A DNA stretch of 64,000 bases from Pseudomonas brassicacearum (lineage in GTDB: Bacteria; Pseudomonadota; Gammaproteobacteria; Pseudomonadales; Pseudomonadaceae). Positions within the stretch are counted from its first letter, which is position 1, and every line of letters begins with the position of its first letter. The DNA lies in the NCBI RefSeq assembly GCF_009601685.2, contig NZ_CP045701.2, positions 4,092,001 to 4,156,000 of the forward strand. The letters run 5' to 3'. The translations under genes and the position numbers were made by a program. The notes under the pieces were generated by a model. That model was not told the origin of the DNA and did not search any database. It saw only the letters and a list, made by a program, of their open reading frames with translations. Below, one piece after another: positions 1 to 7,659 of this stretch.

Positions 1-41
1 CTGTCGACCAGGAACCGACTTCTAACGCCTGTGCCAGAGCC

Positions 42-1436
42 TTACATCAGTTCAGGGGGAAGAAAATCGCGCTGCGGCTGGTAGTCTGCCTTCAGGTACT
101 CGGCAAGCTGTTGCAGGTCGTCGGCACTCAGCGTGCCGGCAGCCTGTTTCAAACGCAGATTATTGAGAATGTAGTCGTAACGCGCGTCGTTATAGTCACG
201 CACGGACTTGAAAAGTTGACGTTGGGCATTGAGCACGTCGACGGTGTTGCGGGTCCCGATATCCACGCCGACCTTGGACGCTTTCAAGGATTTCTGGCTC
301 GACAGGATCGTCTGCCGCCGGGCTTTTATCTGCTGGATGTCGGAGTTGACGGCGCGCAAATAGTTACGGGTATCCAGGACCACTTCCCGGCGCTGGCTTT
401 CCCTCAACTCCTCGCTTTGCGTCAACCGCTGATAAGCCTCATGGGCCTGGGAGCTGACGCGCCCCCCGCTGTAGAGCGGGACGGTCACTTCAACAGCGAT
501 ACTGCTCTGGGCGACGTTTCCACGGTAACCATCGCGACCAAAATCAGTCGGGTTGCTGTAGCCAAAACTGTCGTTATCGCCCTTGCGATAGGAAGCCACC
601 GCATCGACCGTTGGCGCATGCCCGGATTGACGCTGACGCAAGCGTTCTTCAGCAGCCTCGACAGCATAGTTGCTCGCCAACAGCATCAGGTTCTGCTCGA
701 CAGCACCTTCTACCCACGACTTCGTATCATTGGGAATCGGCGCCAACACCGGCAATTGATGTTGCATACCCTCGATACTGGTGTATTGCTGATTGGTCAA
801 ATGCACCAGTTGCTCGAAAGCGTCTTCAACCTTGCGCTGCGCCAGTTGGCGATTGGCTTGGGCATTATCGAAAGCAGACTCGGCATCCAGGACATCCGTG
901 ATGCTCGACAGTCCACCCTTCAAACGTGCTTGCGCCTGATCCATTTGCTGCTTGAGCGCGGTCTCCTCAGCCTCCGATGCCGCCAGCTCGTCCGTGGCGC
1001 GCAGCGTTTCAAAATAGGCCTGCGCCGTTTGCAGAATGAGCGCTTGCTCCTTGGCCGACAACTCCAGGGCCGCTTGTACAGTGCTAGCCTTGGCAGCCTT
1101 GAATTCATACCAGAATGCAGCGTTGACCAAGGGTTGTTTCAGGTTGGCCTGGATCGTATTGCCGCTGCGCCCCCGTTCAAGCGCTGGCTCATCACGCGAC
1201 AGGCGAGTGGCTTCAAACGTAGCCCCCGTGCTGATCACGGGTAATAGATTGGCCCGTGCCTGCGGCACCAATTCCTGTTGCGCAGCGTAATCGGCACGGG
1301 CTGCCGCCAGATCGGAGTTATGCGAAACAGCCTGACGATAGACCGCCATCAGCTCGGCCCGCTCAGCGGTCGGCGCGGAAAAAACGAACGAAGGGAACAG
1401 GCAGGCGAACAACAGAACGCGTTGAGCGCGACTCAT
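42..1436 (-). CDS. TolC family outer membrane efflux/secretion protein
   Basis: A 464-residue outer membrane channel protein of the TolC/OEP family, the exit duct for type I secretion systems and tripartite efflux pumps. The N-terminus MSRAQRVLLFACLF...FVFSA is a signal peptide, followed by 'LMAVYRQAVSHNSDLAAARADY', typical of the first OEP repeat; a second alpha-helical repeat starts near residue 240 and the protein ends in the usual polar tail. An upstream in-frame extension to 1637 is rejected because it would bury the signal peptide; the chosen ATG has AAGGAT about 8 nt upstream. No inner-membrane ABC or RND partner lies next to it here, so the transport partner and substrate cannot be told. 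It resembles the AprF/TolC group more than the OprM lipoprotein group (no lipobox). Confidence 0.88.
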   Translation of the reverse strand: MSRAQRVLLFACLFPSFVFSAPTAERAELMAVYRQAVSHNSDLAAARADYAAQQELVPQARANLLPVISTGATFEATRLSRDEPALERGRSGNTIQANLKQPLVNAAFWYEFKAAKASTVQAALELSAKEQALILQTAQAYFETLRATDELAASEAEETALKQQMDQAQARLKGGLSSITDVLDAESAFDNAQANRQLAQRKVEDAFEQLVHLTNQQYTSIEGMQHQLPVLAPIPNDTKSWVEGAVEQNLMLLASNYAVEAAEERLRQRQSGHAPTVDAVASYRKGDNDSFGYSNPTDFGRDGYRGNVAQSSIAVEVTVPLYSGGRVSSQAHEAYQRLTQSEELRESQRREVVLDTRNYLRAVNSDIQQIKARRQTILSSQKSLKASKVGVDIGTRNTVDVLNAQRQLFKSVRDYNDARYDYILNNLRLKQAAGTLSADDLQQLAEYLKADYQPQRDFLPPELM

Positions 1437-1608
1437 GACCAAATCCTTTTGAATGACGCGAAAGCAGCGAAAAATCGGCAGCTGCCCCAATGGGGCGCCG
1501 AAACTAAGGCAGTTGGGGGAAGAGGTCAAGCGTTCAAGCACAACGCCGCGTTTCTCTACACGAGGCGGTTGCAAGGTCGTCGTCTTGGTTAATTGTGGCT
1601 GGTTTAAC

Positions 1609-2349
1609 TCACTGAAAACCGGCCATCGGCACCGCAATCAGCAATATCGCCGTCCCATGGGTCGCCGTCGACGCCACCACCCCATAACGCATGCGCACGA
1701 ACCCGCAGGCCAGCCCTTCAATCAGCGTAAAAAGCAAAACCGGCCAACCGAGTTGGGTGACGCTCAAGGCGAGAGAAGCATGCAACGCAGAAAACGCCAC
1801 GGCACTGATCAGCGCTGCTCGCAGGGCGCTGACGTGCAGTTCGAGGTAACCCTGCAAGAAGCCACGAAACAGCACTTCTTCCAGCGCGTTGGCGCCATAG
1901 GCCAGCACCACCATGCCGAGCAGCCAGGCCCCATAACCCGGAATCGCCGTTTCAGCCCCTTGATAAAGCCGCAGCGGCAAACCGATCAGGCAGCCCACGG
2001 CGAAGCCCAGGACCAGGCCAGCCAGTCGATTGCCTTTGAATAGAACCACCAGTTGCCACAAGTCCGGCAACAGGCGCGCGCTCAACGCGACCAACAGCAG
2101 CGACGAAACGCCCAGCATCGCCAGCACAAACGGGTTGGCCAGAAAACCAATCTGCAGATCGCCATTCAGGGACCACATGCCCAAGGGCGTCATCGCATCG
2201 CGCATCAACACGAATGCCAATAGCAAAATCACGATGCGCAACGCTGTCTGGGTCTTGGGCGTCAACCCGAACCAGAGGCCGAAGAGCGCCAGGCCCGGCA
2301 GCAGATACAGGGTGTAGTCCAGCAGTACAACGAGTCCTTCGGCGATCAT
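1609..2349 (-). CDS. CPBP family intramembrane glutamic endopeptidase
   Basis: A 246-residue polytopic membrane protein of the CPBP (CAAX protease/bacteriocin-processing, Abi) family. The diagnostic motif EExxxR is present as E157-E158-V-L-F-R162, with the second motif FSALH (H190) and a third histidine in the last helix (H231), all in hydrophobic segments, as expected for an intramembrane glutamic protease. Substrates of bacterial members are mostly unknown; roles in bacteriocin immunity or protein maturation are known for some. Its ATG overlaps the TGA of the upstream LysR gene (ATGA at 2346-2349), so the two are probably translationally coupled and the regulator may govern or be co-expressed with it. 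Confidence 0.88.
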   Translation of the reverse strand: MIAEGLVVLLDYTLYLLPGLALFGLWFGLTPKTQTALRIVILLLAFVLMRDAMTPLGMWSLNGDLQIGFLANPFVLAMLGVSSLLLVALSARLLPDLWQLVVLFKGNRLAGLVLGFAVGCLIGLPLRLYQGAETAIPGYGAWLLGMVVLAYGANALEEVLFRGFLQGYLELHVSALRAALISAVAFSALHASLALSVTQLGWPVLLFTLIEGLACGFVRMRYGVVASTATHGTAILLIAVPMAGFQ

Positions 2350-3275
2350 TGCGCTCTTGCCTTGGCGTCAACCGGCGCATGTTGGGCCATCAATTCCACA
2401 ACCCAGTCGATGAACACCCGCAACTTGGCGCTGATGTGCCGGTTCGGAGGATAAGCCAGATACAACGGCATCGGCTCGAGGTGCCAGTCTTCGAACAGCG
2501 GCACCAACCCGCCCTGCGCTTCATGAGGCCTGGACATGTACCTGGGCAGCCAGAGCACGCCCAGCCCTGCCAAACCGGCCGCGAGGTAGGCATTGCCGTC
2601 GTCGATGGCCAGCGCGTAGCGCCCTTTGACGTGAAGCAGCTCACCGTCACGACGCATGGCGTAGGGCAAGGATTTACCCGTGCGTGCCCACAGGAAACCC
2701 ACGGTGCGATGATGCGAATCTTCCAGTTCTCGCGGATGCGCGGGCAGGCCAAACCGTGCCAGGTAACTCGGCGCGGCAAAGACGCCAAGGGCCAGGTCGC
2801 CGACGCGTCGGGCGATCAGCGACTGATCCCTCAACTCGCCGCCGCGCAACACGCAATCGACGTTTTCATCGAGCATGTCGACGATGCGATCGCTGACGCC
2901 CATGTCGATCTGGATGTCTGGGTATCGCGCGTAGAAAGTCGGCAAGGCCGGTATCAGGATCATCGCGGCCAGCGGACTCGGCACGTCCACCCGCAGTCGC
3001 CCGCGAGGTAACGCCTGGGCGCCGGACACGCTGGTCTCGGCATCGTCCATGTCGGCCAGCAGCCGGATCACCCGCTCGTAGTAAGCCGCGCCGTCGGCGG
3101 TGACGTTGACCTTGCGCGTGGTGCGGTTGAGCAACTTGACCCGCAACCGTGCTTCGAGCTGCTGCACCAGTTGGGTCACGGTGGTCTTGCTCATGTGCAG
3201 GGTTTGCGCCGCCTTGGTGAAGCTGCCCGCCTCCACGACTCGAACGAACGCTTGCATCGCATCAAAACGATCCAT
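2346..3275 (-). CDS. LysR family transcriptional regulator
   Basis: A 309-residue LysR-type regulator. The N-terminus MDRFDAMQAFVRVVEAGSF followed by 'AAQTLHMSKTTVTQLVQQLE' is the winged helix-turn-helix; the rest is the periplasmic-binding-like effector domain. The subgroup resembles regulators that control dehydrogenases, RidA-like proteins and similar small enzymes, with no ligand deducible. The longer in-frame extension to 3356 is rejected because it runs across the divergent promoter region. It overlaps the downstream CPBP gene by four bases and is divergent from the RidA-like gene; an inverted repeat in the shared intergenic region (3300-3318) is a good candidate for its binding site. 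Confidence 0.9.
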   Translation of the reverse strand: MDRFDAMQAFVRVVEAGSFTKAAQTLHMSKTTVTQLVQQLEARLRVKLLNRTTRKVNVTADGAAYYERVIRLLADMDDAETSVSGAQALPRGRLRVDVPSPLAAMILIPALPTFYARYPDIQIDMGVSDRIVDMLDENVDCVLRGGELRDQSLIARRVGDLALGVFAAPSYLARFGLPAHPRELEDSHHRTVGFLWARTGKSLPYAMRRDGELLHVKGRYALAIDDGNAYLAAGLAGLGVLWLPRYMSRPHEAQGGLVPLFEDWHLEPMPLYLAYPPNRHISAKLRVFIDWVVELMAQHAPVDAKARAQ

Positions 3276-3299
3276 CTGTGCCTCGGCTGTCGATCCGAT

Positions 3300-3318
3300 T
3301 GTTTGGATTCTACAAACA
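3300..3318. promoter_or_regulatory. Candidate LysR operator in divergent intergenic region
   Basis: Six-base arms TGTTTG and CAAACA are exact reverse complements separated by 7 bases, an arrangement that fits the T-N11-A dyad typical of LysR-type sites. It sits 25 bases upstream of the LysR start and about 90 bases upstream of the RidA-like gene. Assignment to this regulator is inferred from position only. Confidence 0.5.
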
Positions 3319-3407
3319 GTGATCGCCAAGGTTGCTCGTTTATCGCCTGGACACAAGCCCCTAGAGTGAGTTCATCGTTTGGAACCCACTCTTTGATGGA
3401 GGTATTG

Positions 3408-3809
3408 ATGACACAGCGCGACGTGGTTTTCCCGCCTGGACGCCAGGCACTTTATGAGCGTAATCGTTATTCGCCGGCGATTCGCTCCAACGGTTTTCTG
3501 TTCGTCTCGGGACAGGTTGGCAGCACTGAAGCAGGTTCGCCGGAGCCGGACCTGGAGGCTCAGGTTCGGCTGGCGTTCAACAACCTGAAGGCGATACTCG
3601 CCGCAGCCGAGTGCAGCTTTGACGATGTGGTGGACGTCACGGTCTTCATGGTCGATCCCGAATCGATCTTCGAACGGGTCTGGAGCGTCGTGCCCGAGTT
3701 CTGGGGCAGCGCGCCGCACCCGACACTGACCGCGGTGGGCGTGACGTGGCTGTATGGGTTTCAGTTCGAGATCAAGGTGATTGCCCGGTTGCCTGAAACC
3801 ACCTTATAG
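3408..3809 (+). CDS. RidA/YjgF/YER057c/UK114 family protein
   Basis: A 133-residue Rid-fold protein. RidA itself hydrolyses reactive enamines/imines formed by PLP enzymes. The fold is clear from 'NGFLFVSGQVG', 'QVRLAFNNLKAILAAAECSFDDVVDVTVFMVD' and the C-terminal strand 'FEIKVIARL'. The catalytic arginine of true RidA (in the RSxxxEV stretch) is replaced: the aligned segment reads HPTLTAVGV, with T106 where Arg is expected. The protein may therefore be a Rid subfamily with another role. ATG 3408 is chosen for its strong GGAGG at 3397-3402. It is divergent from a LysR gene, probably its regulator. Confidence 0.88.
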   Translation: MTQRDVVFPPGRQALYERNRYSPAIRSNGFLFVSGQVGSTEAGSPEPDLEAQVRLAFNNLKAILAAAECSFDDVVDVTVFMVDPESIFERVWSVVPEFWGSAPHPTLTAVGVTWLYGFQFEIKVIARLPETTL

Positions 3810-3842
3810 GTCAGCTTGCATCAATGTTGGCTGTGCCGGCGC

Positions 3843-3920
3843 CATCGCGAGCAAGCTCGCTCCCACAGGAGACTGTGCAGGTCGAGAATTCGAAGTCACC
3901 ACCAACCAATGTGGGAGCGA
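3843..3920. repeat. REP element pair, second copy truncated (family B)
   Basis: Contains the core 'cgcgagcaagctcgctccca' in one orientation at the left and the first bases of the inverted copy (tgtgggagcg) at the right, about 60 bases apart. This is the REPIN arrangement common in Pseudomonas; the right copy stops after about 10 bases. Confidence 0.8.
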
Positions 3921-3928
3921 TTAACCGG

Positions 3929-4408
3929 CTAGCCTTTCACCGCTGCTTCAATCGCGGCGATGTCGATCTTGGTCATCGTCATCATGGCCTCGAAGGCACG
4001 CTTGGCGACCGCTTTATCGGAACTGGTTACTGCGTCAACCAACACGCGCGGGCTGATCTGCCACGACAGCCCCCACTTGTCCTTGCACCAGCCACAGGCG
4101 CTCGCCTGGCCGCCGTTGTCGATGATCGCGTTCCACAAGCGGTCCGTTTCGGCCTGGTCATCGGTTGCAATCTGGAATGAAAAGGCCTCGCTGTGCTTGA
4201 ACGCAGGCCCGCCATTGAGGCCGATGCAAGGAATGCCGATCACCGTGAAATCCACGGTGATCACATCACCCTGCTTGCCCGACGGGTAATCACCCGGAGC
4301 ATGATGGATGGCGTTCACCGCGCTGTCGGGAAAGGTTTTTGCGTAGAATTCTGCCGCTTCCTGGGCAGTGCCGTCGTACCAGAGGCATATCCTGTTTTTA
4401 TTGTTCAT
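3929..4408 (-). CDS. VOC family protein (PhnB / 3-demethylubiquinone methyltransferase-like fold)
   Basis: A 159-residue vicinal-oxygen-chelate (glyoxalase-fold) protein of the PhnB-like group: 'RICLWYDGTAQEAAEFYAKT', 'VIGIPCIGLNGGPAFKHSEA' and 'CGWCKDKWGLSWQISP' are characteristic. Family members bind a metal or small substrates, but most have no assigned reaction, and the historical name 'demethylubiquinone methyltransferase' is not supported by biochemistry. Start at the second in-frame ATG, which has GGAGA 6 bases upstream; an upstream start would add ten unrelated residues. It stands alone, flanked by a REP pair and a divergent EEP-family gene. Confidence 0.88.
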   Translation of the reverse strand: MNNKNRICLWYDGTAQEAAEFYAKTFPDSAVNAIHHAPGDYPSGKQGDVITVDFTVIGIPCIGLNGGPAFKHSEAFSFQIATDDQAETDRLWNAIIDNGGQASACGWCKDKWGLSWQISPRVLVDAVTSSDKAVAKRAFEAMMTMTKIDIAAIEAAVKG

Positions 4409-4567
4409 GCCGGTTCTCCAAAAGGGACTGGACGACAAAGTCTAGCAGCCTGCCCGGGAGCTGGAAAAAACCTGCCAGTCGGTCGAGCCAAAGCGCTTTT
4501 CCAGGGTCTGGCCCACCCCCCACGACCTTGATCTATACTGCGGCGCAGCATTCATGGAGTGGACGCC

Positions 4568-5521
4568 GTGGCCAAGTGCAAAATCCTGATCTGGAATACC
4601 CAGCACCTGAACAACCAGGCAGGCGGCAAGATGAGCGATGCCTACCAGGAAAAACTGGCCACGCTCAAACAGGTCCTGCAACAGGACAACCCGGACATCG
4701 TCGCCCTGTTTGAAGTGGGCAGCACCGGCAATCCCAATGATCGACTGGTCAATGACCTGAGCCAGCAATACATCCTCAAGTCATCCCTCGACCAGGACGG
4801 TGGCGTGCGCAAAAGCACCACGCTGGGTTCCATGGTGTTTGTGCGCACGGACCGGGCCAACGAATTCACGGAACGCTACAGTTGGCCGCTGGGCCCGGAA
4901 GCCAGGCGCGCCACGTTGCTACTGACCGACGATGTAGGCAACACATTCGCCTTCTGCCATGCCAATGCGTCAAGAAACGCCTGGCCGCAGATACTGGGGG
5001 ACATGCAGGAACTCGGTTCTATCCATGAAGGCGACTTTCAACGCCTGGTATTTTTCGGCGGCGACCTCAACACCCCCTATAGCTCGGCCCCCAAGACAAT
5101 CTCCGCTTACCGTGGCGCAACCAGGATGAGCGCGGTGTTCCCCGAAGGCAGCGGCTTCACGCACGTCACCATCCGCTCCACCGAAACCCAGGCCAAAAAG
5201 GAATACAAGAAGCTGGACGAGGTGAGTCGCTTCTATACACCGATCGATCAATACGTCTCGAGCCTGCTGGGCGGTGACCTGGGCTACGGTGATTTCGCCA
5301 TCCCTTCACAACTGGACTACGCCTACGTCCATGAAGGCGTCGTGGCGCGTGGATACTGCGACGCCGCAGTGCAGATCAAGAAATCCTGGCTTCATGAGCG
5401 CCAGTTGATTCGCGATGCCGGTAAGCTCAAGGTACGGGGGCACGATGAAGTGCTGCGTATTTTTCGGGGACAGGCGTTGCGCAGCGATCATTACCCGGTG
5501 CTCTACGACCTGCAGTACTGA
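4568..5521 (+). CDS. Endonuclease/exonuclease/phosphatase (EEP) family protein
   Basis: A 317-residue protein with the DNase I-like EEP fold. Seen motifs are the first strand 'KCKILIWNTQHLN' (Asn and Gln/Glu metal region), 'VFFGGDLNTPY' (catalytic GDxN) and the C-terminal 'LRSDHYPVLYDL' (SDHxP). These are the conserved catalytic blocks of nucleases and phosphodiesterases with this fold. No signal peptide or membrane anchor is seen, so it is probably cytoplasmic. GTG 4568 is chosen over GTG 4559 because GGAG at 4556-4559 is properly spaced to it. Substrate unknown; single gene, divergent from the VOC gene. Confidence 0.72.
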   Translation: MAKCKILIWNTQHLNNQAGGKMSDAYQEKLATLKQVLQQDNPDIVALFEVGSTGNPNDRLVNDLSQQYILKSSLDQDGGVRKSTTLGSMVFVRTDRANEFTERYSWPLGPEARRATLLLTDDVGNTFAFCHANASRNAWPQILGDMQELGSIHEGDFQRLVFFGGDLNTPYSSAPKTISAYRGATRMSAVFPEGSGFTHVTIRSTETQAKKEYKKLDEVSRFYTPIDQYVSSLLGGDLGYGDFAIPSQLDYAYVHEGVVARGYCDAAVQIKKSWLHERQLIRDAGKLKVRGHDEVLRIFRGQALRSDHYPVLYDLQY

Positions 5522-5527
5522 AACCGA

Positions 5528-5764
5528 CTAGGTACTCCTCTGCTCTGCGTTATCGACCATCCAGCGAATCATGCTCGCCAGCGGCACCCGGTAATGCCGC
5601 ACCGAACACTCGCCGGCCTTCTCGTGGCAGTACAACTCGAGGTAGCGACTGAGCAGCACATGACGGCCGTCCTCGGTCAACCGCAGTTCAAGTTCACGGC
5701 AATGCAACGCATCCTGGCCGATCTGTTTTATTCGCCGCTGCAAGACCAACGTCGCGTTACTCAT
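5528..5764 (-). CDS. Small conserved hypothetical protein downstream of mlaA
   Basis: A 78-residue protein not assigned to a family. It has an N-terminal basic amphipathic stretch (NATLVLQRRIKQIGQDAL) and a mixed C-terminus with two cysteines (YCHEKAGEC) and 'ASMIRWMVDNAEQ'. Its ATG overlaps the 3' end of the MlaA gene by 8 bases, which suggests translational coupling to it. A longer frame to 5842 would add 26 residues lying wholly inside mlaA, so the internal ATG is preferred. No signal peptide or lipobox, so it is likely cytoplasmic. Confidence 0.6.
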   Translation of the reverse strand: MSNATLVLQRRIKQIGQDALHCRELELRLTEDGRHVLLSRYLELYCHEKAGECSVRHYRVPLASMIRWMVDNAEQRST

Positions 5765-6545
5765 CGCCGACCTCTGCTCCCTGGCATTGCGGATGGCCCT
5801 GCGCGACCGCCCCCAACTTCCCCTGCGCGACAAAATCGGCACGCCGCTGCGCCGTTGCGTCGCGAAGTGCCGCGTAGTAATCCGCTTGGGTCCGCAACTC
5901 GTCTGTCAGTGGCAATGCCTCGGCGCGGCCATCGACAACGCCGCCGACAGTGTTGATCGTGCCCAGGGTGTCGACGGTGCTGCTGTTGTCGCCGAACGGG
6001 TCGACGGCGAAACTCAGCACTTTGCCCGTCGCGTCCCTCAGGTTGGCGCTGCCCAGCAATGGCAGTTCCACGATCGGCCCGGGGACGACGTTCCAGACGC
6101 CGAAGGTCTGGCCGAAATCGGCCTTGTGGCGCTCGATGCCCAGCTTGCCCGACACGTCGATCAGCCCGCCGATGCCCGCCGTGGTGTTGATGACGAATCG
6201 CCCCAGTGTGTTGACCGAGCGCTGGGCATTGCCTTGCAGCAAGTCGTTGATGAATACCTTGGGCTCACCGAAGTTCGCCACGAAGTTGTGGACACCGGCC
6301 TGGAACACCTCCGGCAACTTGAGATAACCACGGGCAACGGGGGCCAGCGCATAGTCATCCACGGTCCGGTTGAACGCAAAGATGCCGCGGTTGACTGGTT
6401 CTGCGGGATCGTGAACGGTATAGGTCGCGCGGTCACAGGAACCTGGTTTTGCAGCTGGCGTGCTGGAGCAACCGCTGGCGAGTACCGCCAATACAACCAC
6501 GACGGTGGAGCGAACGAACAGCGGAGCGGGCTTGGTGATCGGCAT
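5757..6545 (-). CDS. mlaA: MlaA (VacJ) family outer membrane lipoprotein
   Basis: A 262-residue lipoprotein of the MlaA/VacJ family. MlaA forms a ring in the inner leaflet of the outer membrane that removes misplaced phospholipids and hands them to MlaC. The signal peptide ends in the lipobox LASG-C26. The MlaA signature 'DPAEPVNRGIFAFNRTVDDY' near residue 45, 'NFVANFGEPKVFINDLLQGN' and 'RFVINTTAGIGGLIDVSGKLG' are clear. The other mla genes are not in the window, which is usual. A small unknown gene overlaps its 3' end. Some Pseudomonas carry more than one MlaA paralogue, so the symbol names the family, not a proven orthologue. Confidence 0.85.
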   Translation of the reverse strand: MPITKPAPLFVRSTVVVVLAVLASGCSSTPAAKPGSCDRATYTVHDPAEPVNRGIFAFNRTVDDYALAPVARGYLKLPEVFQAGVHNFVANFGEPKVFINDLLQGNAQRSVNTLGRFVINTTAGIGGLIDVSGKLGIERHKADFGQTFGVWNVVPGPIVELPLLGSANLRDATGKVLSFAVDPFGDNSSTVDTLGTINTVGGVVDGRAEALPLTDELRTQADYYAALRDATAQRRADFVAQGKLGAVAQGHPQCQGAEVGDE

Positions 6546-6618
6546 ACAGGGTTATCTCGGCGAGGAATGGGAGGCTTGCTGCCTATGCCGATCACAAGCC
6601 AAACACCAAATTCCTGGG

Positions 6619-6745
6619 GCGAGGGAGCAAGCTCGCGCTGGGTCTGTAGGAGCTGACGAGCGAAGCGAGGCTGCGATCTTTCCACTGCCAATTGAGTCTG
6701 GAGCGAAAGATCAAAAGATCGCAGGCTTCGCCAGCGCCTACAGAG
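6619..6745. repeat. Family A inverted REP composite
   Basis: Outer remnant 'gcgagggagcaagctcgc' followed by 'tgtaggagctgacgagcgaa' and, inverted at the right, 'cgcaggcttcgccagcgcct'. The centre carries the inverted pair gatcttt / aaagatc. The remainder of this intergenic region (6546-6939, about 390 bases) shows nothing else recognisable; no clear promoter was found for the downstream response regulator. Confidence 0.8.
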
Positions 6746-6939
6746 CCCAGCACATCCCTTTGCCACAGAAGCAGCGTTGGCGTGTGGTTTAACTGACCGA
6801 CATCAACGCCATCCTGCCGCCGTTTTTTTGCCCGCAGATTTCCAGAACATTGCCCGCTGGCAACTTTATTGCCGGATTGAAATATATGACGCAGCCCCTG
6901 GATTGACCCTAGTATCGCCTCCTGTATTCATTACCCTGC

Positions 6940-7659
6940 GTGCCCACCGTGAGCCATTTATTACTGGTGGACGATGACCTCGAAGTCCTCGCCCTCTTGC
7001 GCAAGTTCCTCGAACAACATGGCTACAGCGTGGACGTGGCCGCCGATGGCAACGCCTTGTGGCAGGCGGTGGAGCGTCGGGTGCCGGACCTCATCATCCT
7101 CGACGTCATGCTGCCGGGCGACAACGGCCTGGTGCTCTGCCAACGACTGCGGGCCGAGCACACCGTCGGCATCATCATGCTCACCGCCATGGGCGAATTG
7201 AGTGACCGCGTCGTCGGCCTGGAGCTGGGCGCGGACGATTACCTGACCAAGCCCTTCGACGCCCGCGAGCTGTTGGCCCGGGTGCGTGCCGTGCTGCGGC
7301 GCACTGGCGAAGCCCTAGGCACATTGAACGACTCATCGCGACCGATCCTGGAGTTCGAAAACTGGCAACTGGACGTCACCCGGCGCGAACTGCGCTCACC
7401 AGACAAGGTCATGATCCCGCTGTCGGCCGGAGAGTTCGAACTGCTGCTGGTGTTTGCCGAACACCCGCGCCGGGTGCTGACTCGTCAGCAGTTGCTGGAC
7501 CTGGCACGCGGCGAAACCTTCGAGGCGTTCGACCGCAGCATCGATGTCCAGGTCAGCCGCCTGCGGCGCAAGTTGGAGACCGACGTCACCGGCGCGTCGA
7601 TGATCCGCACCGTGCGCAACAGCGGCTACCTCTTCAGCCCCTACGTGGTGAAGCGATGA
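6940..7659 (+). CDS. OmpR-family response regulator
   Basis: A 239-residue two-component response regulator. The receiver domain covers residues 6-118, with acidic pocket DDD11-13, phospho-acceptor D55 in 'LIILDVMLPG', and the conserved Lys in 'DYLTKPFDARELLARVRAVL'. The C-terminal OmpR/PhoB winged helix includes 'GEFELLLVFAEHPRRVLTRQ' and 'VQVSRLRRKLE'. Start is GTG 6940 or GTG 6949; neither has a strong ribosome-binding site. Its TGA overlaps the ATG of the histidine kinase (7656-7659), so the pair is co-translated. The stimulus is unknown; sequence style resembles OmpR/RstA-type systems. Confidence 0.9.
   Translation: MPTVSHLLLVDDDLEVLALLRKFLEQHGYSVDVAADGNALWQAVERRVPDLIILDVMLPGDNGLVLCQRLRAEHTVGIIMLTAMGELSDRVVGLELGADDYLTKPFDARELLARVRAVLRRTGEALGTLNDSSRPILEFENWQLDVTRRELRSPDKVMIPLSAGEFELLLVFAEHPRRVLTRQQLLDLARGETFEAFDRSIDVQVSRLRRKLETDVTGASMIRTVRNSGYLFSPYVVKR

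Noticed and set aside
1..41. Possible end of another gene at the window start
   Set aside because: 41 bases with stops in reach and no recognisable product.
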